This document shows positions 18,689-27,799 of a DNA stretch of 64,000 nucleotides, piece by piece. The stretch is from NCBI GenBank assembly GCA_021734025.1, contig JAIPJS010000006.1:1-64000 (forward strand). The letters are read 5' to 3'. The stretch is from Candidatus Neomarinimicrobiota bacterium (GTDB lineage Bacteria; Fidelibacterota; JAANXI01). The stretch's first letter is position 1; each line of letters starts with the position of its first letter. A program made the position numbers and the translations under genes. A model generated the notes under the pieces. It saw nothing but the letters and a program-made list of their open reading frames with translations, was not told where the DNA came from and made no database searches.

Positions 18689-19085
18689 CTACGATTGCTT
18701 TATTAATGCGATTTTTTTAATTAACTCTTTTATACAAATAAAGTCAGTATTATAAGGATTATCGGGATTTGAATATTTAGTTGGTTCCAGTTGATTTAAG
18801 ATTGATTTGGGGGGGGGGGGGGGGCCATCTAAAAATAATATTTCCTCTGATATTCTTTCATCATTAACAAATATCATATTTTTTACCTCTACAGACAACA
18901 TAATCAAGGTTATTCTCAAAAAATTCGATGCATCTCTTTAATCCATTTTATAGCAATGAAATCATTCCAGCACAAATAACCGAATATTTTGTGTTTACGA
19001 ATCCATTAATTCCTTTTGTCAGTTTTTCTGAATAAGACGTAATGCGTTTGAAGTGCCTGTAATATGTAAATTTGTCGGAACTAAA
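18689..19085 (-). pseudogene. Broken TIGR00180-type glycosyltransferase with G16 tract
   Basis: Frames on the - strand read YSEKLTKGINGFVNTKYSVICA (in two parts, 19050-18970) and then, in another frame, LKRCIEFFENN. This matches the N-terminal part of the intact GT at 20646-21608 (KYVALCADDDF...FGLKFLEDN). A short frame from 18919 to 18689 follows and crosses a run of 16 G (18809-18824, read as five Pro). It then ends NPDNPYNTDFICIKELIKKI. Frameshifts and deletions remove the DxD site. Nothing supports a function. The homopolymer could have been a slippage site when the gene was intact. Confidence 0.65.
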
Positions 19086-19290
19086 AAAACTATTAAAACA
19101 GGTATCAATTTAGTTACTTGTCTAATATACCAAGAATTTACTTGATCTAAGTATTTTCAAAAATAAGAATACAATCTTGTAGCTTCATTGTACCTATTAT
19201 GCAATGATACAACTATCGTACATAATTTTTGTATGTTTTCTTTCATTTTTTTCTGGATTATTATCCAAATTTTTGGTTGTGTCAAGTAAA

Positions 19291-20613
19291 GTTCGCAATT
19301 TCATGAAAGGGTGCCATTATATGCCTCCTACGCCGCTTTGGGTAACGCCTCCGCTTGTGCTTCGATGTTTGTCGCGCTGATATAGCTCCGGCCGGTACTC
19401 CAGTCCTCCGTATATTCGATGAGATAGCAGGTAATAAGCCGCAGGTACGAGGCCATACTGGGAAACGGTGCGGCCACACGAGACCGGCGCCGGATCTCCC
19501 GATTGAGCCGTTCCAAGACATTCGTGGAACTGATCTTCCGGGCATCCAGGTTGGCAAACGCATACGATTGCAGGCTGTCTTCTAAGCCCGCCTCCAAGAG
19601 CACCATCGCGTCGGGAAACGCCTCGGTATATTCGTCTATCACCGTTTCAGCATAGCGGCGGGCCGTAGTGAGGTCCGGTTGGTGCCAGATCTGTTTCAAG
19701 CGTTGCGCCACGGTGGCTTTCTGCTTCGGACTCACCTTGGCCAGGATATTCCGCATGAAGTGGACCTTACAGCGCTGCCAGCTACAGCCTAGAAATTCTT
19801 CCTGAATCGCCGCCTGCAACCCCTGATGGGCATCCGAGACACAGAGCCAGACCTCCTGCAGACCCCGATCTTTTAATTGCCGGAACAGCGCCTGATAGGT
19901 GTCCTGCGATTCCTGATACATGGGTTCGACGGCGAGTACGTCGCGCGTCCCGTCCCGCGTGATGCCCATGACCACGAGGACGGCCAGATTCTGGCCCCGG
20001 TGATTGACCCGGATTTTCTCATAGAGCGCATCGATCCATAAGACAGGATACTCCGCCTCGAGTTCGCGCGTGCGAAAGGCCTCGACTTGGGCATCCAGTG
20101 CCTGACTAATGGCCGAGACTTGGCCTGCTGAGATGTTTTCGATGCCCAAGGTGTGGGCTAACCGCTCGATCTTGCGAGTGGAGACGCCATTCACGAACGC
20201 TTCCCGAACGACCTCCATCAAGGCTTGTTCCGACCGTTTCTTTGCGGTGACAAAGAAGGGAATATAGCCGCCTGAACGGAGCTTCGGCACGAGGAGATAC
20301 ATCGTCCCGAGCCGCGTATCAAACCGGCGGACGCGCGTGCCGGAAAAGTAGGTCTTCCCCTGTGTCGAGTGCGTCCCTTTGGGGGCGCCCACTTTCTGGC
20401 TGGCTTCCACCTGCATCATCTGGTGCGCGATCCATTCCAGCATGGCTTGGAGTGGGTCGGCTTCGCTGATAAATTGTGATAGTAATCCCTCATAGATTGC
20501 GGTATCTTTGTTCGAAGCCATCGGTGTCCTCCGTGGGTGTTTTCATGATTGGTTATCTGAAAATTAGGAGGCATCGATGGCTATTTCCTATCAATTATTT
20601 TGAAATTGCGAAC
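19291..20613 (-). mobile_element. IS256-family insertion sequence
   Basis: About 1.32 kb. Terminal inverted repeats are GTTCGCAATTTCA (19291-19303) and TGAAATTGCGAAC (20601-20613), perfect over 13 bp. It encloses one transposase gene. No clear 8-9 bp target duplication was found next to the ends (CAAGTAAA versus ATGAATTT). It separates the broken and the intact TIGR00180 glycosyltransferase genes, and its GC is clearly higher than the flanks, so it is a recent arrival. Confidence 0.85.
19328..20521 (-). CDS. IS256-family (Mutator) transposase
   Basis: 397 aa, near full family length. It carries VGAPKGTHSTQGKTYFSGTR near residue 42. The DDE region starts with LWIDALYEKIR (first Asp, near residue 165). 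LCVSDAHQGLQAAIQEEFLG (second Asp) and WQRCKVHFMRNIL (the Mutator C-x2-H signature) follow. The catalytic Glu lies in STNVLERLNREIRRR near residue 340. The frame is intact, so the element may be active. Confidence 0.9.
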   Translation of the reverse strand: MASNKDTAIYEGLLSQFISEADPLQAMLEWIAHQMMQVEASQKVGAPKGTHSTQGKTYFSGTRVRRFDTRLGTMYLLVPKLRSGGYIPFFVTAKKRSEQALMEVVREAFVNGVSTRKIERLAHTLGIENISAGQVSAISQALDAQVEAFRTRELEAEYPVLWIDALYEKIRVNHRGQNLAVLVVMGITRDGTRDVLAVEPMYQESQDTYQALFRQLKDRGLQEVWLCVSDAHQGLQAAIQEEFLGCSWQRCKVHFMRNILAKVSPKQKATVAQRLKQIWHQPDLTTARRYAETVIDEYTEAFPDAMVLLEAGLEDSLQSYAFANLDARKISSTNVLERLNREIRRRSRVAAPFPSMASYLRLITCYLIEYTEDWSTGRSYISATNIEAQAEALPKAA

Positions 20614-20645
20614 ATGAATTTACACTACCAATTTTTAACAATTAA

Positions 20646-21608
20646 TTAGTAGTATTCCTGTTCTAAAATTTTTTTTATATTTTTTAGGTGTGGGTATTTT
20701 TTAAATTCCAACCGCACTAATTCATCAAGATTGCTATTAGTATTTGTTTTGGGGTATTTTTGAATAAGGTGGAAATTTAATAATAACTGTTTAAATATCT
20801 GCTTAGCTATATCTAATACAGTAAATTTTAAATAATTTTTTAAACAATGTTTTGAATATCCCTTAATAGTTTGATTATCTATGATTTTTTCAAAATGCTT
20901 AAATTCTTTTCTTGTTTCAGAGTTGATATAAAAGTTTTTTATAGATTTATGTCTATGTGCCCAATGATCATCCGCGAAACGTTCTCTAACATTCCAAATT
21001 TTATCTATGTACTTGATACCTCCTTGAGCACATGCAATACAACCAATTACAAATTCAATATAGTTATCATTGATTATTTTTTTTTTTGACAAAATGTCAA
21101 ATGATACTAATAAATTATCTCTATGCTGTAAAGACCATAAAACATTTCTATAATTTTGCCAAAAGATTTCGGCATTTTTTATTAGCCCAAAATTTATTTC
21201 ATTGGCATCATAAGACTGAATATTATTTGAATAATAAAATTCCCCATTGAATTTATTTAGAAATCCTACATTCAATCCTTGAACAGTTTTAAAAGAGTTA
21301 TTATCCTCCAAAAATTTTAATCCAAATTTTATTGAATCTAACGGGATAAAATCGTCATCTGCACATAACGCCACATATTTTGTATTAATATTTTCTAAAC
21401 AAGTATGAATTTTCTTAACAAAACCCTTTTTCGGACAGTGTATATAGTGAATATTTTTTTTAAAATTCTGATTCTCAATGGACTCTTCACTTGAATCCAG
21501 GTAAATTACACTAAACGGTGCTCCAACATAGTAATCTATAGATCTTTTTACATATGAATGCCTATTAAAAGTAGGAATTATTAACGTAAATTTGTTAGAT
21601 AGATTCAC
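20646..21608 (-). CDS. TIGR00180-family glycosyltransferase
   Basis: 320 aa from GTG 21608, overlapping the flavoprotein gene by 14 bp. FTLIIPTFNRHSYVKRSIDY opens a GT-A fold. VALCADDDFIPLDSIKFG (near residue 95) holds the DDD metal site. It resembles the GT-2-like TIGR00180 family of surface-polysaccharide clusters. A degenerate relative lies at 18689-19085 beyond the IS256 element, which suggests an older tandem duplication. Donor unknown; the nearest pathway is the dideoxyhexose block. Confidence 0.75.
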   Translation of the reverse strand: MNLSNKFTLIIPTFNRHSYVKRSIDYYVGAPFSVIYLDSSEESIENQNFKKNIHYIHCPKKGFVKKIHTCLENINTKYVALCADDDFIPLDSIKFGLKFLEDNNSFKTVQGLNVGFLNKFNGEFYYSNNIQSYDANEINFGLIKNAEIFWQNYRNVLWSLQHRDNLLVSFDILSKKKIINDNYIEFVIGCIACAQGGIKYIDKIWNVRERFADDHWAHRHKSIKNFYINSETRKEFKHFEKIIDNQTIKGYSKHCLKNYLKFTVLDIAKQIFKQLLLNFHLIQKYPKTNTNSNLDELVRLEFKKYPHLKNIKKILEQEYY

Positions 21609-22947
21609 TTATATATTTTCCTCTTAAGACACAATCATCAGTCCAATAATATTTCCACTGTGCATATCTACCAGCTAATATAATAGAACCAAGTTTAACA
21701 TTTGCCCTAAATTTATTTTCCCAGATAGTCAGTGGTTCTAAGTCATCTTCTTCTCTTACAAGGCCATAATTAGACAGCCAATTTAGGATTGCTTCTTGAG
21801 CTGATTTACGTTTATGATCAAAAATAACGTTTCCCCATCTAACAAATTTTGTATGAAAGTTTATAACATGGTCTATAGAAATTACTAGCCCCATTTCTAT
21901 TAATTCATCGATTACAGTTCTTGCAATTTCAGAATATCTTTTTTCAAATTTATCATATTTTGAACAGTATACCTCTACCTGGATACCACATTTTCCCTCT
22001 GGTGCATTATTGCGCGACATTATCTCTGTACAATAAATCCTTGTACTATACTTACCTTTATCATATACGTAAATCCAATTTTCGTTTCTAACCGCGGGAT
22101 GGCTTACTTCAATATTTATTAAAAGGATGGAGGAATATAATAATTTTTTAGAGGCTGATTCAATATCATTTGGAGCATCACTTAATTTTACAAAATCTGG
22201 TAATGGTATTGTTGAAATTAAGCGATCATAGTTAATCGATGTGTCGTCACTAAATATAATTCTCTTTTCTATAAGATCAATTTTAGTGGCGTCTTTTCGG
22301 TAGTAAATATTGGAATTTTTCATTATTCCATCCAAAAAACTAACAAACCCACCGTTTTTAGGATACCTTACATGTTTAATATAATGAGTTTGTTCATCCA
22401 AATCACCTTTATAGCCCTTCTTTACCGTTTCAACATCAGGATAAAATACTCTTTTGCCAATCCAATCAGTTGTCAGTTCTTCAGGCGCAACAGTCCAATA
22501 TTTCTCTGTGTATTTTCTGGGAAATTCTTCATAAAAAGTTGGCCCAAATGCTGCGATTAGCCAGTCTTTATAATTTTCGATTTCATGGTTTTCATCTCTC
22601 GTATTAATAAAATCATTAAAACATTCTTCCCTAAGTCCTTCTGGAATTGCATACATGTTACTTTGAGCTGGATGAGGTATCCAATCTCCATGATAATAAT
22701 TTACTGTTTCAACTGGATATTCAAGAATACGTGATTCACCTAAACTCTTTTTTAAAAAATCTTTTACAAATTGGTTATTAGTAAATGAAACATGTGGACC
22801 TTCGTCCCAAACAAAACCATTTTTATTGTAAGAATGAACATGTCCTCCATAATAATTCTTTTTTTCATAGATTAAACAATTTTCATGCCCAAGGAAATAT
22901 GAAATGCTCAGACCCGCAATACCAGAACCAAGAATTACTGTCTTCAT
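21595..22947 (-). CDS. FAD-dependent oxidoreductase, UDP-galactopyranose mutase-like
   Basis: 450 aa. VILGSGIAGLSISYFLG (residues 4-20) is a Rossmann GxGxxG. YGGHVHSY and DEGPHVSF follow, as in the NAD(P)-binding protoporphyrinogen oxidase/UGM superfamily. The C-terminus has SIILAGRYAQWKYYWTDDCV, the second FAD contact. Family members act as sugar mutases or desaturases. In O-antigen loci this class often makes furanose or modified sugars. Substrate not assignable. Confidence 0.65.
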   Translation of the reverse strand: MKTVILGSGIAGLSISYFLGHENCLIYEKKNYYGGHVHSYNKNGFVWDEGPHVSFTNNQFVKDFLKKSLGESRILEYPVETVNYYHGDWIPHPAQSNMYAIPEGLREECFNDFINTRDENHEIENYKDWLIAAFGPTFYEEFPRKYTEKYWTVAPEELTTDWIGKRVFYPDVETVKKGYKGDLDEQTHYIKHVRYPKNGGFVSFLDGIMKNSNIYYRKDATKIDLIEKRIIFSDDTSINYDRLISTIPLPDFVKLSDAPNDIESASKKLLYSSILLINIEVSHPAVRNENWIYVYDKGKYSTRIYCTEIMSRNNAPEGKCGIQVEVYCSKYDKFEKRYSEIARTVIDELIEMGLVISIDHVINFHTKFVRWGNVIFDHKRKSAQEAILNWLSNYGLVREEDDLEPLTIWENKFRANVKLGSIILAGRYAQWKYYWTDDCVLRGKYISESI

Positions 22948-22966
22948 AATTAAAAATTCATGCCTC

Positions 22967-23860
22967 TTACAATATTCTGTTTAATTTTTTTTCATTGTTT
23001 ATTAAAATATTTAGACCTTCTTTCAAACTATATCTTGGTTTCCAGCCATAATCAGATAATGCAAATATATCAGCTTCAGAATGCATAATCTCATTTTCTC
23101 GATATGATTTTGCACCAAAATCAAGTTCAGTCTCAGAATTTGTTAACCTTTTAACGGTTTCCACAAAATTTCGTATCGTGACTGCTTTACCCCTTCCAAC
23201 CTCAAACTCCAAGAAATTTGGACTTTCCTCACGATACTTCTCTAACAAAATTTTATAAGCGTTTACAACATCATTTACAAATATGAAGTCACGTTTTTGT
23301 TCACCAGGGGTCAATTCTATTTTTTCTTTATTTTTAAGGCAACTCCGAACAACCCAAGTAGTAAATTTTGAGGGATCATCTCTAGGGCCATACATATGTT
23401 CTAATTTTAGGTTAATTATATTAATCCTATCTGACATTTCTTGAAGCCATTCAACGAACTGTTTTTTTGAAAGCGTATAAGCATGAAGGTAAGCGTTAGG
23501 ATGTTTCTGTAATAAAGTACCCGTATTGAAAAAAACAGCCGTATTGAAAAAAACAGCCGTTTCGAACAATTGTAGGCCAAACATTAAGTTGGTCTCAACA
23601 ACTTTGCTCACTGGGTCATCATTTCGTCCATAGTGGCAAGCAGTGTGAACTACTGCATCGATACGTCTATATTCAAATGCTTTGGCAATCGGCACTTTAT
23701 CAACATCATAACTTTCAACTTGAGAAAGTAGGTTTTTTATTCTCCACGTATTCGAAGTGGAACGTTTGATGATGCTAACTTCATAGCCTTCATTTACTAG
23801 CGCTTCAAGTAAGTGACTACCTAAGAACCCGGTAGCACCTGTTAGTAGTATTGTTTCCAT
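22967..23860 (-). CDS. NAD-dependent reductase, probable last step of CDP-dideoxyhexose synthesis
   Basis: 297 aa SDR. GATGFLGSHLLEAL binds NAD(P). AYTLSKKQF holds Y-x3-K. It follows rfbF, rfbG, rfbH and the ddhD-like gene in one operon, the order seen for CDP-abequose, paratose or tyvelose synthesis. It is therefore the likely 4-ketoreductase (Abe/Prt-type). An 18-bp tandem duplication (23521-23556) repeats VFFNTA next to the GTGT/S-type Ser loop. This could disturb the active-site strand. Which stereoisomer is made cannot be read from sequence. Confidence 0.65.
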   Translation of the reverse strand: METILLTGATGFLGSHLLEALVNEGYEVSIIKRSTSNTWRIKNLLSQVESYDVDKVPIAKAFEYRRIDAVVHTACHYGRNDDPVSKVVETNLMFGLQLFETAVFFNTAVFFNTGTLLQKHPNAYLHAYTLSKKQFVEWLQEMSDRINIINLKLEHMYGPRDDPSKFTTWVVRSCLKNKEKIELTPGEQKRDFIFVNDVVNAYKILLEKYREESPNFLEFEVGRGKAVTIRNFVETVKRLTNSETELDFGAKSYRENEIMHSEADIFALSDYGWKPRYSLKEGLNILINNEKKLNRIL

Positions 23861-23894
23861 ATATTTTGAAATGAACTAACCATTAGTAAGCTTT

Positions 23895-24578
23895 TTATTC
23901 CCATTCGTCCGTCAGGACACTTCCTTCTGATACTCCTCTTTCAATTAACGCTTTTTTAAAGCCAGAAATCATGTCCGGGGGCCCGGAGATAAAATAATCG
24001 CTACTTACACCATTTTTTTTGAAAACTCGATCAATGTCAATAAGTCCATCATGATTTTCAAAATACACTTCTACCATCTTTGACTGATTCTTCGCATTTG
24101 TCAACTCGTCCTGATAGATGTGGTGTTTCTTCGAACGAAAACCCAAGTAAATTTTCGGGTTTTTATATTCACGAAAAGACTCATGTGTGAAAAGCGAAAG
24201 AAAGGGAGTAATCCCTGTACCCCCCGCCAAAAAGACTGTTTTTTCCTTATTATGATCTTGGGTAAATAAATCGCCATATGGAAGCTTCAACCAGACCTTA
24301 TCCCCTTCCTCCATTGTTTCTTCCATTTGAGTAGTGAATTTACCTTTCACGGCATATGTAATTCTTATATTCTCCTCATCAGGATTGCTCTGCATGGAAA
24401 AGCACCTTGATTCGGGCCATTGTCCCACCCCATCATATGTTTCATCAATGGCTAAATGCAAAAATTGTCCAGGGTAGTATCTATATCTCCACCGAAGTGA
24501 TTCGAATTCCACGGTAAAAATTTCTTCCAGCTGTTTTGTTATCGAAACAATCCGTGAGGGATATTTCTTTGCTAACAT
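23895..24578 (-). CDS. CDP-6-deoxy-3,4-glucoseen reductase-like flavoprotein lacking the ferredoxin domain
   Basis: 227 aa. RYYPGQFLHLAI and RCFSMQSNP form the FAD-binding part. FLAGGTGITPFLSLF and FISGPPDM form the NAD part of a ferredoxin-NADP reductase fold. Classical DdhD/AscD (E3) has about 330 aa with an N-terminal plant-type [2Fe-2S] ferredoxin carrying CxxxxCxxC. No such cysteines exist here. An external ferredoxin or direct flavin transfer to RfbH would be needed. It sits between rfbH and the reductase, so its role in C3 deoxygenation is strongly implied. Confidence 0.75.
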   Translation of the reverse strand: MLAKKYPSRIVSITKQLEEIFTVEFESLRWRYRYYPGQFLHLAIDETYDGVGQWPESRCFSMQSNPDEENIRITYAVKGKFTTQMEETMEEGDKVWLKLPYGDLFTQDHNKEKTVFLAGGTGITPFLSLFTHESFREYKNPKIYLGFRSKKHHIYQDELTNAKNQSKMVEVYFENHDGLIDIDRVFKKNGVSSDYFISGPPDMISGFKKALIERGVSEGSVLTDEWE

Positions 24579-24581
24579 CTG

Positions 24582-25901
24582 TTAATTCGTTTTTTCCGCA
24601 ATAAACGAAGTGATGACTTTTTCCGCATAATAGAACATCTCATATGTCAATCCGGGATATGTGCCCAGAAAAAAGGTATTACGCATAATATAATCCGTAT
24701 TCTCAAGATGTTCAGCCATTCGCCATTCTTTATCTACGAGAGCTGGCTGCTTGGTCATATTTCCAGCGAATAAATTTCTCGTTTCGATTCGTTCCTGGTT
24801 TAAGTATCCCGTTAGTTCATCTCGCGTGAATGGAGCGTCCTTGGTTAAAGTCACAATAAATGCGAACCAAGCTGGATCAGAATTATCTGTTGCCTCAGGC
24901 AATATAAAGTATTCTGGAAATTTCGAGAATATTGCCTTCCATTTTTTAAAGTTTTCTTTTCGCTTTTCGCAAAAATCCGGCAGTTTCTTGATTTGTGCAG
25001 CACCGATTGCCGCCTGAATATCTGTGATTTTTAGATTGTACCCCACTTCAGAGTACACATATTTGTGGTCGAATCCATAGGGTAAATCACCAAACTGTTG
25101 AGAGAATCGCTTTCCGCAGGTGTTATTTTCACCAGGAGCACAATAACAATCTCTGCCCCAATCACGAAACGCACGAACTAGCAGGGCTAATTGGGGATCA
25201 TTAGTGCATACAGCGCCACCCTCTCCGGTGGTAATATGATGTGCCGGATAAAATGAAATAGTGGATATATGTCCGAAAGTACCTGTTTTCTGCCCATTAT
25301 ACTCGCTGCCAAAAGCGTCACAGTTATCCTCCATAACCCATAAATCATGTTCTTCTGCAATTTCCATCACTGCTTCGACATCAAACGGGTTACCGAGGGT
25401 GTGGGCGAGGAAAATACATTTCGTTTTTGGAGTAATAGCCTTACGCATCATCTCCACATCAATATTATAGCTTGGTATATCTACATCCACAAAAACCGGA
25501 ACTAACCCGTATTGAATAATTGGTGTGACGGTGGCAGGAAATCCTGCTGCAACGGAAATCACTTCGTCGCCTGGCTTGAGTCGCTTTTCCCCTAATTTTT
25601 CGGAGGTCAATGCAGAGAACGCCAATAAATTTGCTGACGAACCTGAATTTGTTAGCAATACATTATCAACTCCCAGGTAATCAGCAATTTCAAATGTAAA
25701 CTCTTCGGAGTAACGTCCTTCCGTCAACCAAAAATCGAGGGAAGCATTGACGGCATTAACCAGTTCCTCTTCATTAAATACCCGACCGGCATAATTCACT
25801 TTTGACTTTCCGGGGAAAAACTCTTTACTCCCGAATTTCTCTTGGTAGTATTCAATTGTTTTATCAATGATCTCTTGCCGTAGTGTCTTCTCTTTTTCCA
25901 T
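24582..25901 (-). CDS. rfbH: CDP-4-keto-6-deoxy-D-glucose 3-dehydrase
   Basis: 439 aa. DegT/ErcC-type fold in which the PLP Lys is replaced by His: SFYPAHHITTGEGGAV shows HH where aminotransferases have K. This is the hallmark of the E1/DdhC dehydrases that hold PMP rather than a Schiff base. CYCAPGENNTCGKR supplies cysteines for the [2Fe-2S] cluster. With the reductase at 23895 it removes the C3 hydroxyl of CDP-4-keto-6-deoxyglucose. Length and motifs match RfbH. Confidence 0.9.
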   Translation of the reverse strand: MEKEKTLRQEIIDKTIEYYQEKFGSKEFFPGKSKVNYAGRVFNEEELVNAVNASLDFWLTEGRYSEEFTFEIADYLGVDNVLLTNSGSSANLLAFSALTSEKLGEKRLKPGDEVISVAAGFPATVTPIIQYGLVPVFVDVDIPSYNIDVEMMRKAITPKTKCIFLAHTLGNPFDVEAVMEIAEEHDLWVMEDNCDAFGSEYNGQKTGTFGHISTISFYPAHHITTGEGGAVCTNDPQLALLVRAFRDWGRDCYCAPGENNTCGKRFSQQFGDLPYGFDHKYVYSEVGYNLKITDIQAAIGAAQIKKLPDFCEKRKENFKKWKAIFSKFPEYFILPEATDNSDPAWFAFIVTLTKDAPFTRDELTGYLNQERIETRNLFAGNMTKQPALVDKEWRMAEHLENTDYIMRNTFFLGTYPGLTYEMFYYAEKVITSFIAEKTN

Positions 25902-25951
25902 ATTTGCTAAATAAGTCCTTATAAATTATAACGTCAATTTGAATTCTGTCG

Positions 25952-27031
25952 TTAAGTTAGGTATCGATTAATTTGTCTTTCAGTTATTTGGCGAACATTC
26001 TTACCAGCCAGTCGCGCTTTGTTCCATTCTACAATGGAGCTGAGAGCCATATTAATATCCCACTTTGGGTTCCAGTTTAACTCAGCCTTTGCCTTGGAAC
26101 AATCGAGTTTCAAATAATTAGCTTCATGAGGTTGGGTATTAGTATTAACCTTGTAGGAGGCTCCCTCTCCCCAGAGATTACAGATAGTTTTTGCTATCCA
26201 TTCCACGTTTTTCACATCATCATCATTAGGTCCAAAATTCCATGCTCCACTATAATGCGGTCCTTCAAGATATAGCATTCTGGCTAGAACTAGATAGGCC
26301 ATAACGGGTTCCATCACGTGTTGCCAGGGCCGGATCGCATGGGGATTACGTATTTTGAATTTTTGTTGTTCCGAAATAGCTCTAATAAAATCGGGGATCA
26401 ATCGATCAGACGCCCAGTCTCCCCCACCAATCACGTTTCCCGCACGTGCAGTTGCCACAGCAACTCCGTGCTCTTCGTAGTCTATTGGATTATAAAATGA
26501 TCGACGATACGCCGATGTCACTAACTCCGAACACCCCTTACTATTTGAGTACGGATCGTATCCTCCCATTGGCTCATATTCGCGGTATCCCCAATGCCAT
26601 TCTTGATTCTCGTAACACTTATCCGTAGTTACGTTTATAATTACCTTTAATGACGGGAGTTTTCTACACGCTTCCAGCAAGTTGACCGTTCCAATCACAT
26701 TGGTCTCATAAGTCTCAACCGGCATTTCGTATGAATCTCTTACAAGCGGCTGTGCCGCCATGTGGATTACAAATTCTGGATCAACGTTATGAATGAATTC
26801 TGTTAATTCTTCTAAGTTCCGTACGTCTCCAATTTTTGATTCTACAATATCGTCAAGTCCGGCTTCTTCAAATAAACTGGGGATTGTAGGTGGCTCAAGA
26901 GCGTACCCATTTATTTTAGCATCGAATTGATTTAATACAAGAGAAAGCCAGGATCCCTTGAAACCCGTATGCCCTGTAATTAGTACCTTTTTATCTTTAA
27001 AGAAACTCGCGATTTCTAAAAATTTTACCAT
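25952..27031 (-). CDS. rfbG: CDP-glucose 4,6-dehydratase
   Basis: 359 aa from ATG 27031 (the frame is open to 27061). Start and rfbF stop overlap by 7 bp. VLITGHTGFKGSWLSLVL is the distinctive RfbG nucleotide loop. TTDKCYENQEWHWGYREYEP and DPYSNSKGCSEL (Y-x3-K) follow, then ARAGNVIGGGDWASDRLIPD. It converts CDP-glucose to CDP-4-keto-6-deoxyglucose, the precursor for RfbH. Confidence 0.92.
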   Translation of the reverse strand: MVKFLEIASFFKDKKVLITGHTGFKGSWLSLVLNQFDAKINGYALEPPTIPSLFEEAGLDDIVESKIGDVRNLEELTEFIHNVDPEFVIHMAAQPLVRDSYEMPVETYETNVIGTVNLLEACRKLPSLKVIINVTTDKCYENQEWHWGYREYEPMGGYDPYSNSKGCSELVTSAYRRSFYNPIDYEEHGVAVATARAGNVIGGGDWASDRLIPDFIRAISEQQKFKIRNPHAIRPWQHVMEPVMAYLVLARMLYLEGPHYSGAWNFGPNDDDVKNVEWIAKTICNLWGEGASYKVNTNTQPHEANYLKLDCSKAKAELNWNPKWDINMALSSIVEWNKARLAGKNVRQITERQINRYLT

Positions 27032-27798
27032 ACTTTCCAAAAAGCGTTCCCTTGCTTCCAAAGTTTATTTAAATGGGCTACATCTCTCTCATGATCCATA
27101 CACTCCCAATTTCCTTTATGCTTATAGACCATAACTTCACCTTCGGCAGCCAATTCTTCCATTGGACCATGTTCCAGGTCGCAATCCTCATCGGGAGTGA
27201 GATAGTTTAATAATTTTGAATTAAAAACCATAAAACCCCCATTAATCAATCCGGTAGAAGTTTGCGGCTTTTCCTGGAAAACCTGTACCTCACCATCTGA
27301 TTCTATCAATTCACCAAACCTCGCTGGTGGATGCACCCCTGTGATCGTGATTGTTTTCCCATGCGATTTATGGTATTGGAGAAGTTCATCAATATTGACG
27401 TCTGATACTCCATCACCGTATGTTAGCATATTTATGTCATCATTTAAAAATTTCTCAACTCTTTTAACCCTTCCCCCTTTTAAGGTATTTAAACCTGTAT
27501 CAACAAGAGTTACCTTCCAATTTGTTTCGTCATGATTGTTATGAAACTCAATATTTTTACTATTCATGTCGATAGTAAAATCATTATTTAATGTTTCATA
27601 GTTATAAAAATAATCTTTGATAACCTCTGATTTAACTCCCAATGCAAATATAAATTCATTAAACCCATAATGAGAATAAATTTTCATAATATGCCATAGT
27701 ACCGGCTTTCCACCGATTTTTACCATTGGTTTTGGAACCACATCTGTTAACTGCCCAAGACGAGTCCCCCAACCCCCTGCAAGTATGATTGTCTTCAT
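27025..27798 (-). CDS. rfbF: Glucose-1-phosphate cytidylyltransferase
   Basis: 257 aa from ATG 27798, one base after the previous stop. MKTIILAGGWGTRLGQLTD is the nucleotidyltransferase signature, in the RfbF form (AGGxGTRL, then PKPMVKIGGKPVLWHIMK). MLTYGDGVSDVNIDELL and ITGVHPPARFGEL are typical of RfbF. It makes CDP-glucose from CTP and glucose-1-phosphate, opening the dideoxyhexose branch. Confidence 0.92.
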   Translation of the reverse strand: MKTIILAGGWGTRLGQLTDVVPKPMVKIGGKPVLWHIMKIYSHYGFNEFIFALGVKSEVIKDYFYNYETLNNDFTIDMNSKNIEFHNNHDETNWKVTLVDTGLNTLKGGRVKRVEKFLNDDINMLTYGDGVSDVNIDELLQYHKSHGKTITITGVHPPARFGELIESDGEVQVFQEKPQTSTGLINGGFMVFNSKLLNYLTPDEDCDLEHGPMEELAAEGEVMVYKHKGNWECMDHERDVAHLNKLWKQGNAFWKVW

Positions 27799-27799
27799 G

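Noticed and set aside
18689-18919. 76-codon frame with five prolines as a real small gene
   Set aside because: Flanking frames continue the homology to the TIGR00180 glycosyltransferase, so it is part of a pseudogene.
19282-20621. Target-site duplication of the IS256 element
   Set aside because: The 8-9 bases outside the inverted repeats differ (CAAGTAAA and ATGAATTT), so no duplication can be claimed.
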